Source of the DNA: Adineta vaga
Lineage: Eukaryota > Rotifera
NCBI GenBank assembly: GCA_021613535.1
Contig: CP075492.1
Span: forward strand, 7,564,001-7,628,000
DNA length: 64,000 nucleotides
Reading direction: 5' to 3'
Positions 22,758-34,112 of this stretch are shown in pieces. The translations under genes were made by a program, and so were the position numbers. The notes below the pieces were generated by a model. That model searched no databases, was not told where the DNA came from, and saw only the letters and a list, made by a program, of their open reading frames with translations. Each line of letters starts with the position of its first letter. Within the stretch, counting starts at the first letter, position 1.

Positions 22758-23759
22758 ATGCGATCAATTACTTTATTTACAGGTCAATTCGGTGATATTC
22801 CATTGGAAATACTTGCTGAAAAAGCTCATCAATGGGGTTTTGATGGCTTAGAACTAGGTGGACATCTTGATATTCATCGAGCGTCAACTGATCAAACATA
22901 TTGTCAAGAAATACTCTCTTTACTAGCCAAGAATAATTTAAAACTATTTGCTATATCAGCACATCTCGTTGGTCAAGCTGTATGTGATCATATTAATGAA
23001 CGACGTCATCGACCTATTTTACCAGCTCATGTTTGGGGTGATGGTAATCCTGAAGGTGTTAGAAAACGTGCAGCTGACGAAGTCATTGCTGCTGCTTATG
23101 CTGCAAAGAATTTAGGAATTAAAATCGTTACTGGTTTTACAGGTTCAAGTATTTGGCATCTACTCTATGGTTTTCCTCCGATTGATCCCGAACAAATCAA
23201 TGAAGGTTATGAAGACTTTGCTAAACGATGGAAACCAATTTTAGATGAATATCAAAAATGTGATGTTCATTTTGCGCTTGAAGTTCATCCAAGTGAAATT
23301 GCTTTTGATATTGTTAGTGCTGAACGAGCATTGGATGCGATCAAACATCATCCAGCATTTGGATTCAATTTTGATCCATCACATTTAGGATATCAAGGTG
23401 TTAATTATATTGAATTTTTACGCCGTTTCAAATCACGTATTTTTCATGTTCATATGAAAGATGTAGATTTTGATTGGAATCATCCTTGTGAAGCAGGTGT
23501 ATTTGGTGGTCATACAAATTTTGGTGATCCACGACGATTTTTTAATTTTCGTTCTCTTGGACGGGGAAAAATTGATTTTGAAAAAATTATTCGAACATTA
23601 AATCATATTAATTATCAAGGTCCACTATCAGTCGAATGGGAAGATGGAGATATGGACAGAGAAATGGGTGCTCAAGAAGCATTACAATATGCACGTCGAT
23701 TAGATTTTAAACGTGGAGATCAACAATTTGATGCAGCATTTAGCAAACAATCATGTTAG
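22758..23759 (+). CDS. Sugar phosphate isomerase/epimerase-like TIM-barrel protein, intronless
   Basis: 333 aa from ATG 22758. The sequence follows the xylose isomerase-like TIM-barrel (AP endonuclease family 2) pattern: GFDGLELGGHLD near the N-terminus, then the four usual metal ligands in order as Glu in FALEVHPSE, Asp in FNFDPSHLG, His in IFHVHMKDVD and Glu in LSVEWEDGDMDREMG. These proteins usually isomerise or epimerise sugars using a divalent metal. Length is typical of bacterial members, and close similarity to that bacterial group is what I recall. No intron interrupts 1 kb, although most neighbours have many; horizontal acquisition is plausible. Substrate unknown. No targeting peptide is visible, so probably cytosolic. 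Confidence 0.85.
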   Translation: MRSITLFTGQFGDIPLEILAEKAHQWGFDGLELGGHLDIHRASTDQTYCQEILSLLAKNNLKLFAISAHLVGQAVCDHINERRHRPILPAHVWGDGNPEGVRKRAADEVIAAAYAAKNLGIKIVTGFTGSSIWHLLYGFPPIDPEQINEGYEDFAKRWKPILDEYQKCDVHFALEVHPSEIAFDIVSAERALDAIKHHPAFGFNFDPSHLGYQGVNYIEFLRRFKSRIFHVHMKDVDFDWNHPCEAGVFGGHTNFGDPRRFFNFRSLGRGKIDFEKIIRTLNHINYQGPLSVEWEDGDMDREMGAQEALQYARRLDFKRGDQQFDAAFSKQSC

Positions 23760-26210
23760 CATAAATCTACATTAATTTCTTCTTTTACTTTTTTGCTTCA
23801 TTTTTCATTGATACTAATCGAAACAAAGAAACATCCATACATCGAAAGTCAATCGTTATTCATACAAAAAAAAGACGAAAGAGAGAGAGACAGAGGCAGG
23901 AAGGAAGAATGATAAGGAACACAGACGTTGTATTGTACAAGAAGAGAAACGAAATAACGAAAGCTTCCGCTGCTCCTGCAGTTGGTCGTACTACTGCGAC
24001 TGATTGTGCTATTTTGATATACAATATAAAAGAAGGCACAGTCGAATCATGTAGTTAGAAAAGAAAGAATCATAAGATAGATATAGAATACGACAAGAAA
24101 GAACGAGGACGGAATATCGTCAAACGAATCTCTGGTGACGGTTGGTCTCATCGTCCTTGAAATAGCGTATGTATTCAATGCATTTGGGTATTTTTTTACT
24201 TCACTTGTCTGTTACAAAAAAAACGAAAACTGAAGAAAAGGAAAATTGATAATATGTAAAAAAAAAGAAAAGTGCGTCGATGTAAAAAAAAAAGGGAAGA
24301 ACATACACACAGATGCATACTCGGCGTCCAAAAGTTTATCCACGCCTTGTGCTGCTTTGCTGTACGCGTATCTCTCTCTCTCTCTCTCTCTCTGTCTTTC
24401 TCTTGTACGAAAGAAACAGGTAAGAATCGACATAGACAGAACAACAACAATGAAAAGAAAGGAAAAAAATACATTGACGACAACGTCGTGTAACGTAGAT
24501 AAAGATTCTCGTCGTGCGAAAGTAAATGTATGTGTGAGAGAGAGAGAGAACATAGTCATCTTTTTATAGGAAGAAAGTAATAGCAGTATGTAAGTATACA
24601 GGAGAAAGAAGGTGGATGATAGTGTATGCAACATGAGTAGCTGAATAAATAGACAAGACAAAAAACGAAGACGATGCATTGGAAGATATTTTTATGCATA
24701 TAGTATATCTCTTGTTACCTTGAGAGAAAAAACGAATTAACATATAGACAACTGGACGTTTTTTTCTCTCTCTTATCTTCTATCTATCTATCTATATCTA
24801 TATATATATATATAAATTTCACAGATTTATTTATTTAAATGGTTGGAGAATTTTATATTGAGTAATACAAGATATTTTTCTTGCTTTTTTTTGTTCCTCT
24901 TAATGTCATACATCATTTCCGTGAGGATTTTCTATGTGTGAATGTGTGCCTGTTTCTTTTTTTGCTCATGCATTTTGCTATTTTATCGTCGTTCTATTCG
25001 TTTTGTTCTCAGTCGGAGACAGAAAAAGTACAAAGAAGACTCACTGTTGAACACACACACACACCCACCCAATCGGTGAATGGCAGGAAAAAAGTCTATC
25101 CATGTCTCTGCGTGTGTGTGTGTGTGTGTTATACAACTCCTCGGTTTCTTTTTTTTCTATTCTATTTTTTTTCTCTCAACGACGAGCTAGACAGAATGGC
25201 AGAAGGGAACCTTGGAAATATGCACATACAAGCATTATACACGCAATTGTGAACATGATGACTAGAATAGAGAAGAGAAGAGAATAGAGAGAAAAGAAAA
25301 AAAGCGTTTGGACGAGCTTTTTTTTGTAGAAAGAAAGAAACATTACTATTGCGCTGTTCAATCCTAACCATGCTAGTAGCAAGCACGTCTTGGCGTCCTT
25401 CAAAAAAGTGCCTGTCTTTTTTCTTTCTTTCAGTTATATTGCAAGAGAAAGAAGAACTGTCCTGAACATCATCATCGTGAGAATCAACGAGTTAACAGCA
25501 ACTCTTGCTCTTGTTCTTATTCTTCTTCTTCTTCTTCTTCTTCTTCTCGTTCTCTCTGTCTCTCCTGATGATAGTAGTTGTGTGCTTATAGAATATGTTC
25601 ATACCCGACCGAAGAAAGGTTCGACGAGAATTTTTCTTCTCCCACCCCTTCTCTTTTTTTTCTATACACCCAACCCATTATTACATTGCATCTTCATACG
25701 TATTTTTTCATCATATATATTTTTTCCGCAAGGGTTAGAAAAAGTTGGATGAATGCGCGCAAGCGCAAACGAACGCGCAAAGAAGACCAGCGACATTGTC
25801 GCCCGCACTCTCTCCCGTCACTGAACAAATTCTAAGAAAAGAGAGATTTCTGATAATAAGATAGGCAGACAGAGAGTAAGACAAAAAAAACGCACTATGT
25901 CATTCTGGTTTTCTTCTCCCGTCTCTGTCTCTGTCTCTCACTTTCTATCTGTATGTTAGTGTGTAAAACTATGATCAAAGTACGTTGACGACGCCATAGA
26001 AAAAAAGAAGAGAAGAAAAAAATGTTACCTGCGTATAAAGATTTTTATCAGTTGATGTTTGTTTTACACAGAGATATGAATCAACGAACGAGAAATGTAT
26101 TTCCGCTTTTTCTTCTAAGTTAGAAGAGATTACATAAACATGACGGTTCTTTTTATTACACCTAATGAAGTTTGAATGTTTTCGTTATTTTGTTTTTCTT
26201 TCCATTAGAA
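23760..26210. repeat. Low-complexity, simple-repeat-rich intergenic region
   Basis: 2.4 kb unlike the rest of the window: strongly purine/pyrimidine-skewed blocks with many short tandem repeats, including (CT)n at 24370-24393, (AC)n at 25051-25066, (TG)n at 25112-25129, (CTT)n at 25520-25547 and TA/TATC tracts near 24780-24812. Long open frames on both strands are low-complexity artefacts (runs of Ser/Leu/Phe or Arg/Glu). The end (26190-26208) is a pyrimidine tract ending in AG just before the zinc-finger ATG, so a 5' UTR intron probably covers part of it. Confidence 0.7.
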
Positions 26211-29200
26211 ATGACCACTGGAACAAGTATTAAAGATCGATGTCGACTTTGTTATATCCGATTAAAAGATTCTTCTTTATTCCATCAAAAACTCTGGTGT
26301 TCACAACATAATCATCGTATTTATAATATATATAAACGTCGTCCGTTTCGTTATCGTGATTTAATCGTTCGTTATCTATGTATAGATTTACCTGAAACTA
26401 ATCTTAATGATCATTATTCGAACGTCATTTGTGGAACATGTGCATCATCATTGACACAACTTGAAACAGCTTATCGAACATTTGATCAAACTCAAAAAAA
26501 TCTTCGATCAAAATTTCGAAAAACATCACAGATCAGTCGTTATCAAGTGGAAAAACAATTGAAAACTATTCAAACTAAATTATCCAATGAACAAAAATCA
26601 GTTGAACCAAAACGTTTATCAAAGCGTAAAGGTGCACCGAAACATATTAATCAAACATTAAATCATCAGAAAAAATCAACGAATAATGTGCAATTGATTG
26701 TTAAATTGTCATCATCTAATACTCATGATGATGATGTTGATGATGATGATGATGATAGTAATAATAATGATAATGATAATGACGAAGATGAAATAATACA
26801 ATCTGTACAGAGTCAAAATTTACTTTCATCATTACCAACGAAACGAAGAAGTCCTAGAAGAAAACTTGAAATATTAATGGAAGCAACTAATCAAAAAAAG
26901 AAATTTAAACATTCAACGAAAGATTCGGAATTATCTGTAAGAAATACATCTGATACATCGAATAAGGAATCTTATAATTGTATTAATCTTCTCAAATCGA
27001 GTACTTCAACTGATACATCGAGTCATAATCTTCCTGCACTTAATTTAACAACACCCGGTTCCAGTACAATTTCTTCGTCAATATTAAATAGTCGACCATT
27101 CAACTCGGTGAAAGGCAATCATATCGAACGAATTGCTGTTTCTCTACTATCCGTATGTTGATTTATCAGATAGATTTCTCTCTTTTGCTTATTTATATCT
27201 TACCTGGATTTAACCTCGGATTAGAGATACAAAAAATTAGATTCGTTCTCGGTCATACTGATTGAAAAGAACTGATCAGAATTATAGATTATTAGTAGAG
27301 GGAATAATTCGAAAAAAGAAAGGATAAATAGTTGATTACATTTCTGCATCGAAATAGAGTAGTAAGAACCACGTGATATTTTCACTATCGAATCAGTTTA
27401 TCCGAGATTAACTTCAATGTCGATATGAAGTTATTCAGCTTATTAATTCTACCTTGCTATACTCATTTCTCTTTAGAAATTAATTTTCAATGTCATTCTT
27501 TTTTCTCTCAGCATACAAAAGAAAATTATAGCGTTAAGAATATATTTCATATGAAAATCCTATATAGATTTAGTGAGAGGGATGAAAGAAAGTTTTCTGT
27601 TGACACTTATTTGCTAGTCTATTTTTGTGAACTTTTTATGAAACAATCGAAAACGTTAAGTGATGACTTTTTTTCCACTCTCTCGATCTTGAGTGGTTAA
27701 TTATGATATTATAAGAGGCATCAATGATCACTTATTCCGTCATTTAGAACTGAATGTTAGATTGATGTTCATTGAGTTTTAGAATGTCTATTCTTTTCAA
27801 CCTTTTATGATGAAACAAAATTTCATATTCTTTGTTTTCTATTTAATAGGGAACCGACAGTCAATCTGATAGTAGTATTAATAATTTCAATCTATCCAAT
27901 GGTACCAGCAATGATACAACATTCGATCAAAGTAAGTTATTTCTTTTTTTTAAATTTTTTGTAAATACTAAAAAAATAAATCAAACTCTTAGTATTACGA
28001 AAAGGATGAGGTAAGCGCGCATGAGTTTGAATTGAGAAGCATGCTTACTATGCACTGTTTTCTTACATAATTTTATTGAAATTCTTTTTTTCCAAAAAGA
28101 TTCATCTAAATCTCGTGGACGTCGAAAACCAACAGCAGTCACCACTACCACCACCACCACTCCTTTAGAAGTGACGACAACAAATAATATTCTATCGACA
28201 AATTATAACAATGTTGCAACAATTCTTTCACCATTATTAGATGAAGCCGATGAAGATGCACTTTCGATTGGTGATGCAAGTAACGATAGTTCAATTGCTA
28301 GTATCAATGGTATGCAAAGGAATGGAGGAAATATTCCTAATGTAAACAAACATTTAGCATCGACAATATCAGCTACACCGACAGCAGAAGGTTTAACAAT
28401 AACAGCAATTAATAATAAAGGACAAAAACAAGTTTTTATGGCAAAACAATTAGGAAACTTGAAGAAATATCAATGTGGATTATGTGAGAAAGTTGTGACT
28501 AACATTCAAATACATGTTAGACGACATACCAATGATAAGCCTTATCCATGGTAATTCTAATTTGTTTGCTTTTTCTTTCTTCACAAACAAAATAACCAGT
28601 CGATGTGTTTGTTTGTTTTTAGTACTTATTGTGAAAAACGATTTACAAATTCAGGAGATCTTCAAATTCATGTTCGAATTCATACAGTAAGTTTTCAATA
28701 ATGAAAACATCATAAAGATATGAAAGAAAGAATGATTTCAATTTAATTTTATCTAGGGTGAAAAACCATATGCATGTCCATTATGCTTGAAGAGTTACCG
28801 AACGATAGGTAATTTCAATAGTCATGTTAAAACTCATGATTCTGGTGTTCGTCCACATCGATGTGAATTATGTGATCAAGTATTTCCCATACCAAAAGAT
28901 TGGTATTCGCATTTACGTTCAAGTCATCGTTCTCGAATACCAAATAATAATCTTCCGACAAGTACACCACCAACAACAACAACAACGACAACAAATACAA
29001 ATTCAACATTAAATTCTACTAATGCGACAACAACAGTAACTCAGCCATTATTTTCTAATGCCTTATCCAGTCAACAACAACATAATGAAATATTTGTTCC
29101 AAATAAAATGAAATTAGAACCAATAAATCGTTCACAATTAATCATTAAGTCATCCAATGGTGATGATCAAGAACCTGTGAATATGTCGAAAAAAGAGAAT

Positions 29201-29344
29201 TCAAATGATCATGATGATGAAGATGAAAACGATGAGAATGATATTGCTGATGGTGACGAAGAGAATGAAGAAGAGGAAGAAGTAAATCATCATCAATCAA
29301 CACATAATTTACTAACGAATGTCTCATCACCTGTTCAAGTTTAA
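26211..29344 (+). CDS. ZAD-type C2H2 zinc-finger transcription factor, 5 coding exons
   Basis: Exons 26211-27152, 27850-27931, 28100-28550, 28623-28686, 28757-29344; phases join, 708 aa. The ATG at 26211 sits 3 bp after a splice-acceptor-like AG, so I took it rather than the in-frame extension upstream. Residues about 8-90 resemble a ZAD dimerisation domain: CRLC, then LCIDLP, then ICGTC. A Ser/Asn/Asp-rich linker follows, then an AT-hook-like SRGRRKP. Four C2H2 fingers come next (CGLCEKVV, CTYCEKRF, CPLCLKSY, CELCDQVF), with TGEKPY-type linkers. The tail is Thr-rich and then highly acidic. A nuclear DNA-binding role is expected. The first intron is long for this window (697 bp) and holds nothing recognisable. 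Confidence 0.88.
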
Positions 29345-30239
29345 TGAAAAAAAAAACTAGTCATTTTAAATTCTATGAGTTCCTTTCATTTGTGAACAGT
29401 ATTGAGAAACTAAACGATGAATCAAAAACTAAAACATCGTGTATATGAAAATGAACAGCCAAGCTAGTCTTTCGTTTGTGATTGATGTCTATTCTTTTCT
29501 TTTCTTCTTTTTATGTCGTGATTTTTGTAGCGCAATATATTCTGTATTATTTTCTCTCTATTGTTTGTTTTGTTTTATCGTTGTTTCAAACTGACGCAAA
29601 TTGTATATTGATTCTCCTTTCTTTCTCTCTATTCTATAGGTGAATAAAGTCTGAACTGTATTTCCTATTCCTATTTGTTGTTGTATGTTCTGGTCATTTC
29701 TTTTTATTGTGTGAATGATTTCTATATATATATAAATATATTCATTTGGGTCAATGATTGGGTTTTTTTTCGATAGATACGAATAGACATCCTAGTCGAT
29801 GTAAGAGAATTTATTTGAATTATCTATGTTTTGCATTTGTATCTGACCGTAATTTTTCTTTTTATTGGAATAAGAACATTATATCTGTCCTTACTAAATA
29901 TACTTTACTCCAATATGTGAAGACAAAGTCATTCTACATTTCATTCTAAGCTGAAAAGATTGACTAGAAAGAAACAGTACATTCTAGTGCTGATAAACAT
30001 AGTGAAATATTCCATAGTTTAATTTACGATTATTTTCTTTTATCGCCTAGATACTTTTGTCTCTTCGTTTTTTTTATTATTATTGACATTGTTCTTATGG
30101 AAATGAAATGATTTTTGATATTTTCTAAAATTAATTCATTGTTAAACTGATCTATGTAGGATATCATATCACATATAAGGTATAGAAAAGGAAGAAAAAA
30201 GTATTATAGTCATCAGGCGGTTATTTTCGTGATTAAAGA
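29345..30239. other. 3' flanks of two convergent genes
   Basis: About 0.9 kb between the zinc-finger gene and the innexin gene. An AATAAA at 29643-29648 is a likely poly(A) signal for the zinc-finger transcript. A short TA tract is near 29725. Otherwise no gene is seen. Confidence 0.5.
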
Positions 30240-31691
30240 TCATAGAATATCACCATTATTGTTATTTTTTGAGATGTCTGTTATTTGTGATCGTGATGGA
30301 AGTAATGAACTATATTGTTGAGATTGATGTGTTCTTCGTGGTTGATCAGAATTTAGATGATTACGTTCATCTATCATACAAAAATGTTTGTAGAGTTTAT
30401 CAATGATTTCACCAACGATAATATCTTGACCGTTTCGAGCCAATAATCGAATAGCAAAACAACCATCTTCTTGTAAATAATCTCGAACAAAAGTTCTATT
30501 TCGATGTTTTTCAGCCAATCTTTCATCATCAGACTTCACATATCCATCTGAAGAGTTAACTTGTAATGCACGATTCATAGCTAATTTTCGTCGAACATAT
30601 GCAGAACGACTATCTACACGTAAAATACGTAGTAACCAGGAAATAAAATCACAGATATTAAAAGTAGCTAAGAGTATAATCCAAAACCATAGGATAAGAA
30701 AAATCTTTTCATTAAATAAATTTATTGGTAAAACACACTGGACAGTATAACGATGAATAATACCAATTTCTCGAATATGAAAATCACATAATGTTACACG
30801 TGGAAATCGTTTTGATTCGCCCCAATCTAGGCCACGTAGAAATTTAACAATAACTTCAATACCAAATAAATGATAATCATTACCCAAGAAAGCATTTAAT
30901 AGAAATATTTGTACTAATGAATTGAATAGAAATAAGAATTTGACGAATGTAAATAGTATAACAATAAATGAACTTAAATGACGATGACGCCAAAATGTCA
31001 CATTATACCAGAATTTTTTAGCACCATTTCTTTGATCATTCACCTGTTGTGCTGGAGAATGATAACGATTTTCAATATAAACACGTATAGTGTTGACAAT
31101 ATAATCGACTGTTTTCTCTCGTTCTTCTACTTGTTGTTCTTGTTTCAGAGCGGCTTCAACTAATTTTTCAATATCTAAACCAGATTTATTATTCAATGAT
31201 CTCCATAGCATACGTGGAAAATAAAAACATAGTGCCATAAATAACAGAATAAATGGTGACCATTGATAATATTTCAACATACCTAAAAGGAAAAAAAAAC
31301 AGATTTATTCTCTATGATAAATATTTTCGAAAATCGAATCTTACGTTCATATCGTATTGTTTCTGCATGTGGTATATCATGTTCCATTGGAACATAGTAC
31401 GTATTCATAATCCAACAAATATCATTAGCATATTTTTCATAACCACCTGTAAATTGTGCAGGAACCTAAATCAAATAAAAGCTAATAGAGAAAATTTTTA
31501 ACAAGAGAATTCTCTTTTACCCAACATGTTATTGGTGAACCAAAATATTGTTGTGTAGTAATAATGGCAGCAAATACTAAAATCATTGTAACCGTATATC
31601 GATGATTAAGTCGATCAATAAAAACATCATCATTTTTAACTGAATGATGTTTTCCAGCATTTAATTTCGTCGCAAAACTCAATAAATCCAT
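30240..31691 (-). CDS. Innexin gap-junction protein, 3 exons
   Basis: Exons 31691-31521, 31465-31345, 31282-30240; phases join, 444 aa. Innexins form invertebrate gap junctions and hemichannels with four membrane helices. Visible signatures: DRLNHRYTV leading into helix 1 (TMILVFAAIITTQQYFGSPI), first-loop Cys in ITCW and NDICWIMNTYYVP, and the family hallmark YYQWSPFILLFMALCFYFP at helix 2. Helix 3 (FIVILFTFVKFLFLFNSLVQI), second-loop Cys in VTLCDF and VQCVLPINLFNEKIF, and helix 4 (FLILWFWIILLATF) follow. The C-terminal cytoplasmic tail is Ser/Gln/Asn-rich. Length is normal for the family. Plasma membrane location expected. Confidence 0.95.
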
Positions 31692-34112
31692 TGTTAATCA
31701 ATTTATATATTATTTTAATCAAAAAATAGAAGGAAAAATAAATGTCATGGTAATATTATTGTAGATAATATAAAATCAAAAGATTAATACAATTTTCTCA
31801 TCTTGTCGAACAAGTGAATGCCATTCATTGCGTTTTTTTTCGTTTCTTATCCATGATTTTTCTTTGTTCTTACTTACAATGATCATATTACAGGTAAAAT
31901 AAAGACGAAACGAAAGATAATTTTATCAACATATACACGTTTCTGTTGTTCAATCGTTTTCTCCTATTACTCCATCACTCACCTTGCTTCGAGTTTTGTA
32001 CCTGTGTATAAAACAAGTTTTGGTTATACTCAAGAGTTTACAACATTAAAGATAATGAAAATGATCTTTTATGACCTGTATATCGTGAACTGAATTTGTG
32101 AAGGTATATCGAATAAAATGTCCTTCTCTCTCTCTCGCATAGGAAACACAAAATAATACCACAAACGTGTTGGGTATTAGTAAATGTATATCAGATACAG
32201 GCATACAAAGCAAATAGAGAGCTTTGAAAAAAAATACGAAGGAAAATAGAAAAAGAAAAAAAACACAAAAAATCCTTCTTCTTCTTCGTCTTCTTTTCTT
32301 CTGTCATCAACCAATAGACTAAAAAGGACAGTCTTATTTCGTACTCGAAAGATAAAGTTGAAAGACAGAATAAATTGACGATGACATGAATAAATACATG
32401 CTTGCAATCAAGCACATCATTCATTTCGTTGACGTTCGATGGATTAAATTTCAAATAAAGATCCCTCGTCGGTCTATTTGCCATTAAAGAAAAAACAATG
32501 ATCTTTGTTCTTCTTTCAAAATACACCAAGGTCACTGCTTCGGTTTTTCTTCTTCAAAGATGAATAGAAGAAAAAAAAACATAAATTAAATCGTATAGTT
32601 ATCGGAATAAAATATCATTACAAAGCAAAGCATATAAATCTTAGGAAGGTTTATTTGACATCTGAAAAGATTTTCTATTGATTTAGTCAACAAATTTTTT
32701 GTGACAAAATACATATCAGTTACACAGAAGAAAACGGAAAGATAGATACATCATTATCATCGATTAACTATTTTCCAAGTTCGGTCAACTGAATGAATGA
32801 TAGATTTTTCAACATTTCAATAATATCATCCTTTTAATTAGTATTTGTGCACGAGATTCGGTTTGTGAAAGTAGTTCAAATAATTTTTCAATTTGTATGA
32901 TTTTCACAGTCGAATAATTTCAGTTCATATACATGAATGAAAAAACAACCAGTAAATGAATAACGGAAACTATTGATCATTTTTGAACAGTTATAAGTTA
33001 TTCGGATTGTTCAATTTAACAGTTTAGGATATGATAGAATATCATATAAAAGATCTATCTTCTGTGTAATTCATGAATATTTTCAAGTGATTCAATAATA
33101 AACAGTAGAAGAAAGCATCCATTATAACAATTACAATAACAACATCACAATTCAGATTCTATCGTGTTCAATTGTCTACTCTCCTACTTTTTGATCCACC
33201 CACGTTTCCTGTTTTACACTTTCACCTAGTTCAAGATCTACAATGTCGATGTTTTTGTACAACAAACAAATCATTATTTAGATTTCTCTCTGATCGATAT
33301 CACAAAATATGATTTCCCATAGTATTTGACCTTTGCCTGCAAACTTCGTCTCGTTTATTGATTTCTAGGAAAATAATTTTTCCTATTAACAGTATTGTTT
33401 CAACTAGCTAGACTTTTAGAATACTCATTCCATCAAATGTCTCGATAAAAAGAAAAAAGTATTTCTTTTTAAAAGAAAGAACTTTAATTATTTGTTCAAC
33501 TTCTCGTAATGTTGGCTGTTTTTTTTCAGCGTATATCATCAACTCCAATCAAAACTTAGCATTTAAAAAAATGATGATTTTAAAAAAACTAGAAATTTTG
33601 TTCTTTTTTCCTCTCTTTTGTCTTAAAAATGCATTTTTGTCATGAACGACGACGACCATCCATCGAGTTAATATATTTTCTTTATTCGATGACAAATATT
33701 TTTTTCAAAGATACACTAAGGAATTGTTAAATAGCCTTTTTTTCCCATTGACGCAGTTGCCTTTCTTCCTTTTTTTGGAATCTATCGACGTCAGCACTTG
33801 GTCCTGGCAAATGTTATTTTGTTGAAAGAAACTCGTTCACAATCTTAAGAAAAAAACAATTTTAGTTTTTAATGTATTCTCCTGCTACTACCTTCTCATA
33901 GATGAAAAATAATAAGAGAGAGAGAGAGAAAATGAGAAAACAAAGAAAAAAGTAATTTAACTATATAAGAAAAAGACATTTCTCAGAGGAGATAGCTTGT
34001 GTACGTCAATAGAAAAAAGCGAGAAGTAGGTAAAGGTGAGAAAAATTGCTTTTTTCAAATATTACTTTAGGAAGTATTGTAGACTGTGCAACAAAAGTAA
34101 AAAAACATTAAT
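31692..34112. other. Intergenic region, no gene seen
   Basis: 2.4 kb of AT-rich DNA between divergent innexin and polycystin-2 genes. It has homopolymer runs and a short (AG)n near 33917-33929. Open frames are short and without recognisable features. Both promoters and any 5' non-coding exons should be here. Confidence 0.5.

Noticed and set aside
24196-25835. Several overlapping open frames of 60-155 codons on both strands
   Set aside because: They arise from CT/GA-rich simple sequence, give Ser/Leu/Phe or Arg/Glu runs, and lack start context, domains or splice structure.
27425-27700. 91-codon open frame inside the zinc-finger gene intron
   Set aside because: Lies wholly in a 697-bp intron flanked by good splice sites; no recognisable feature.
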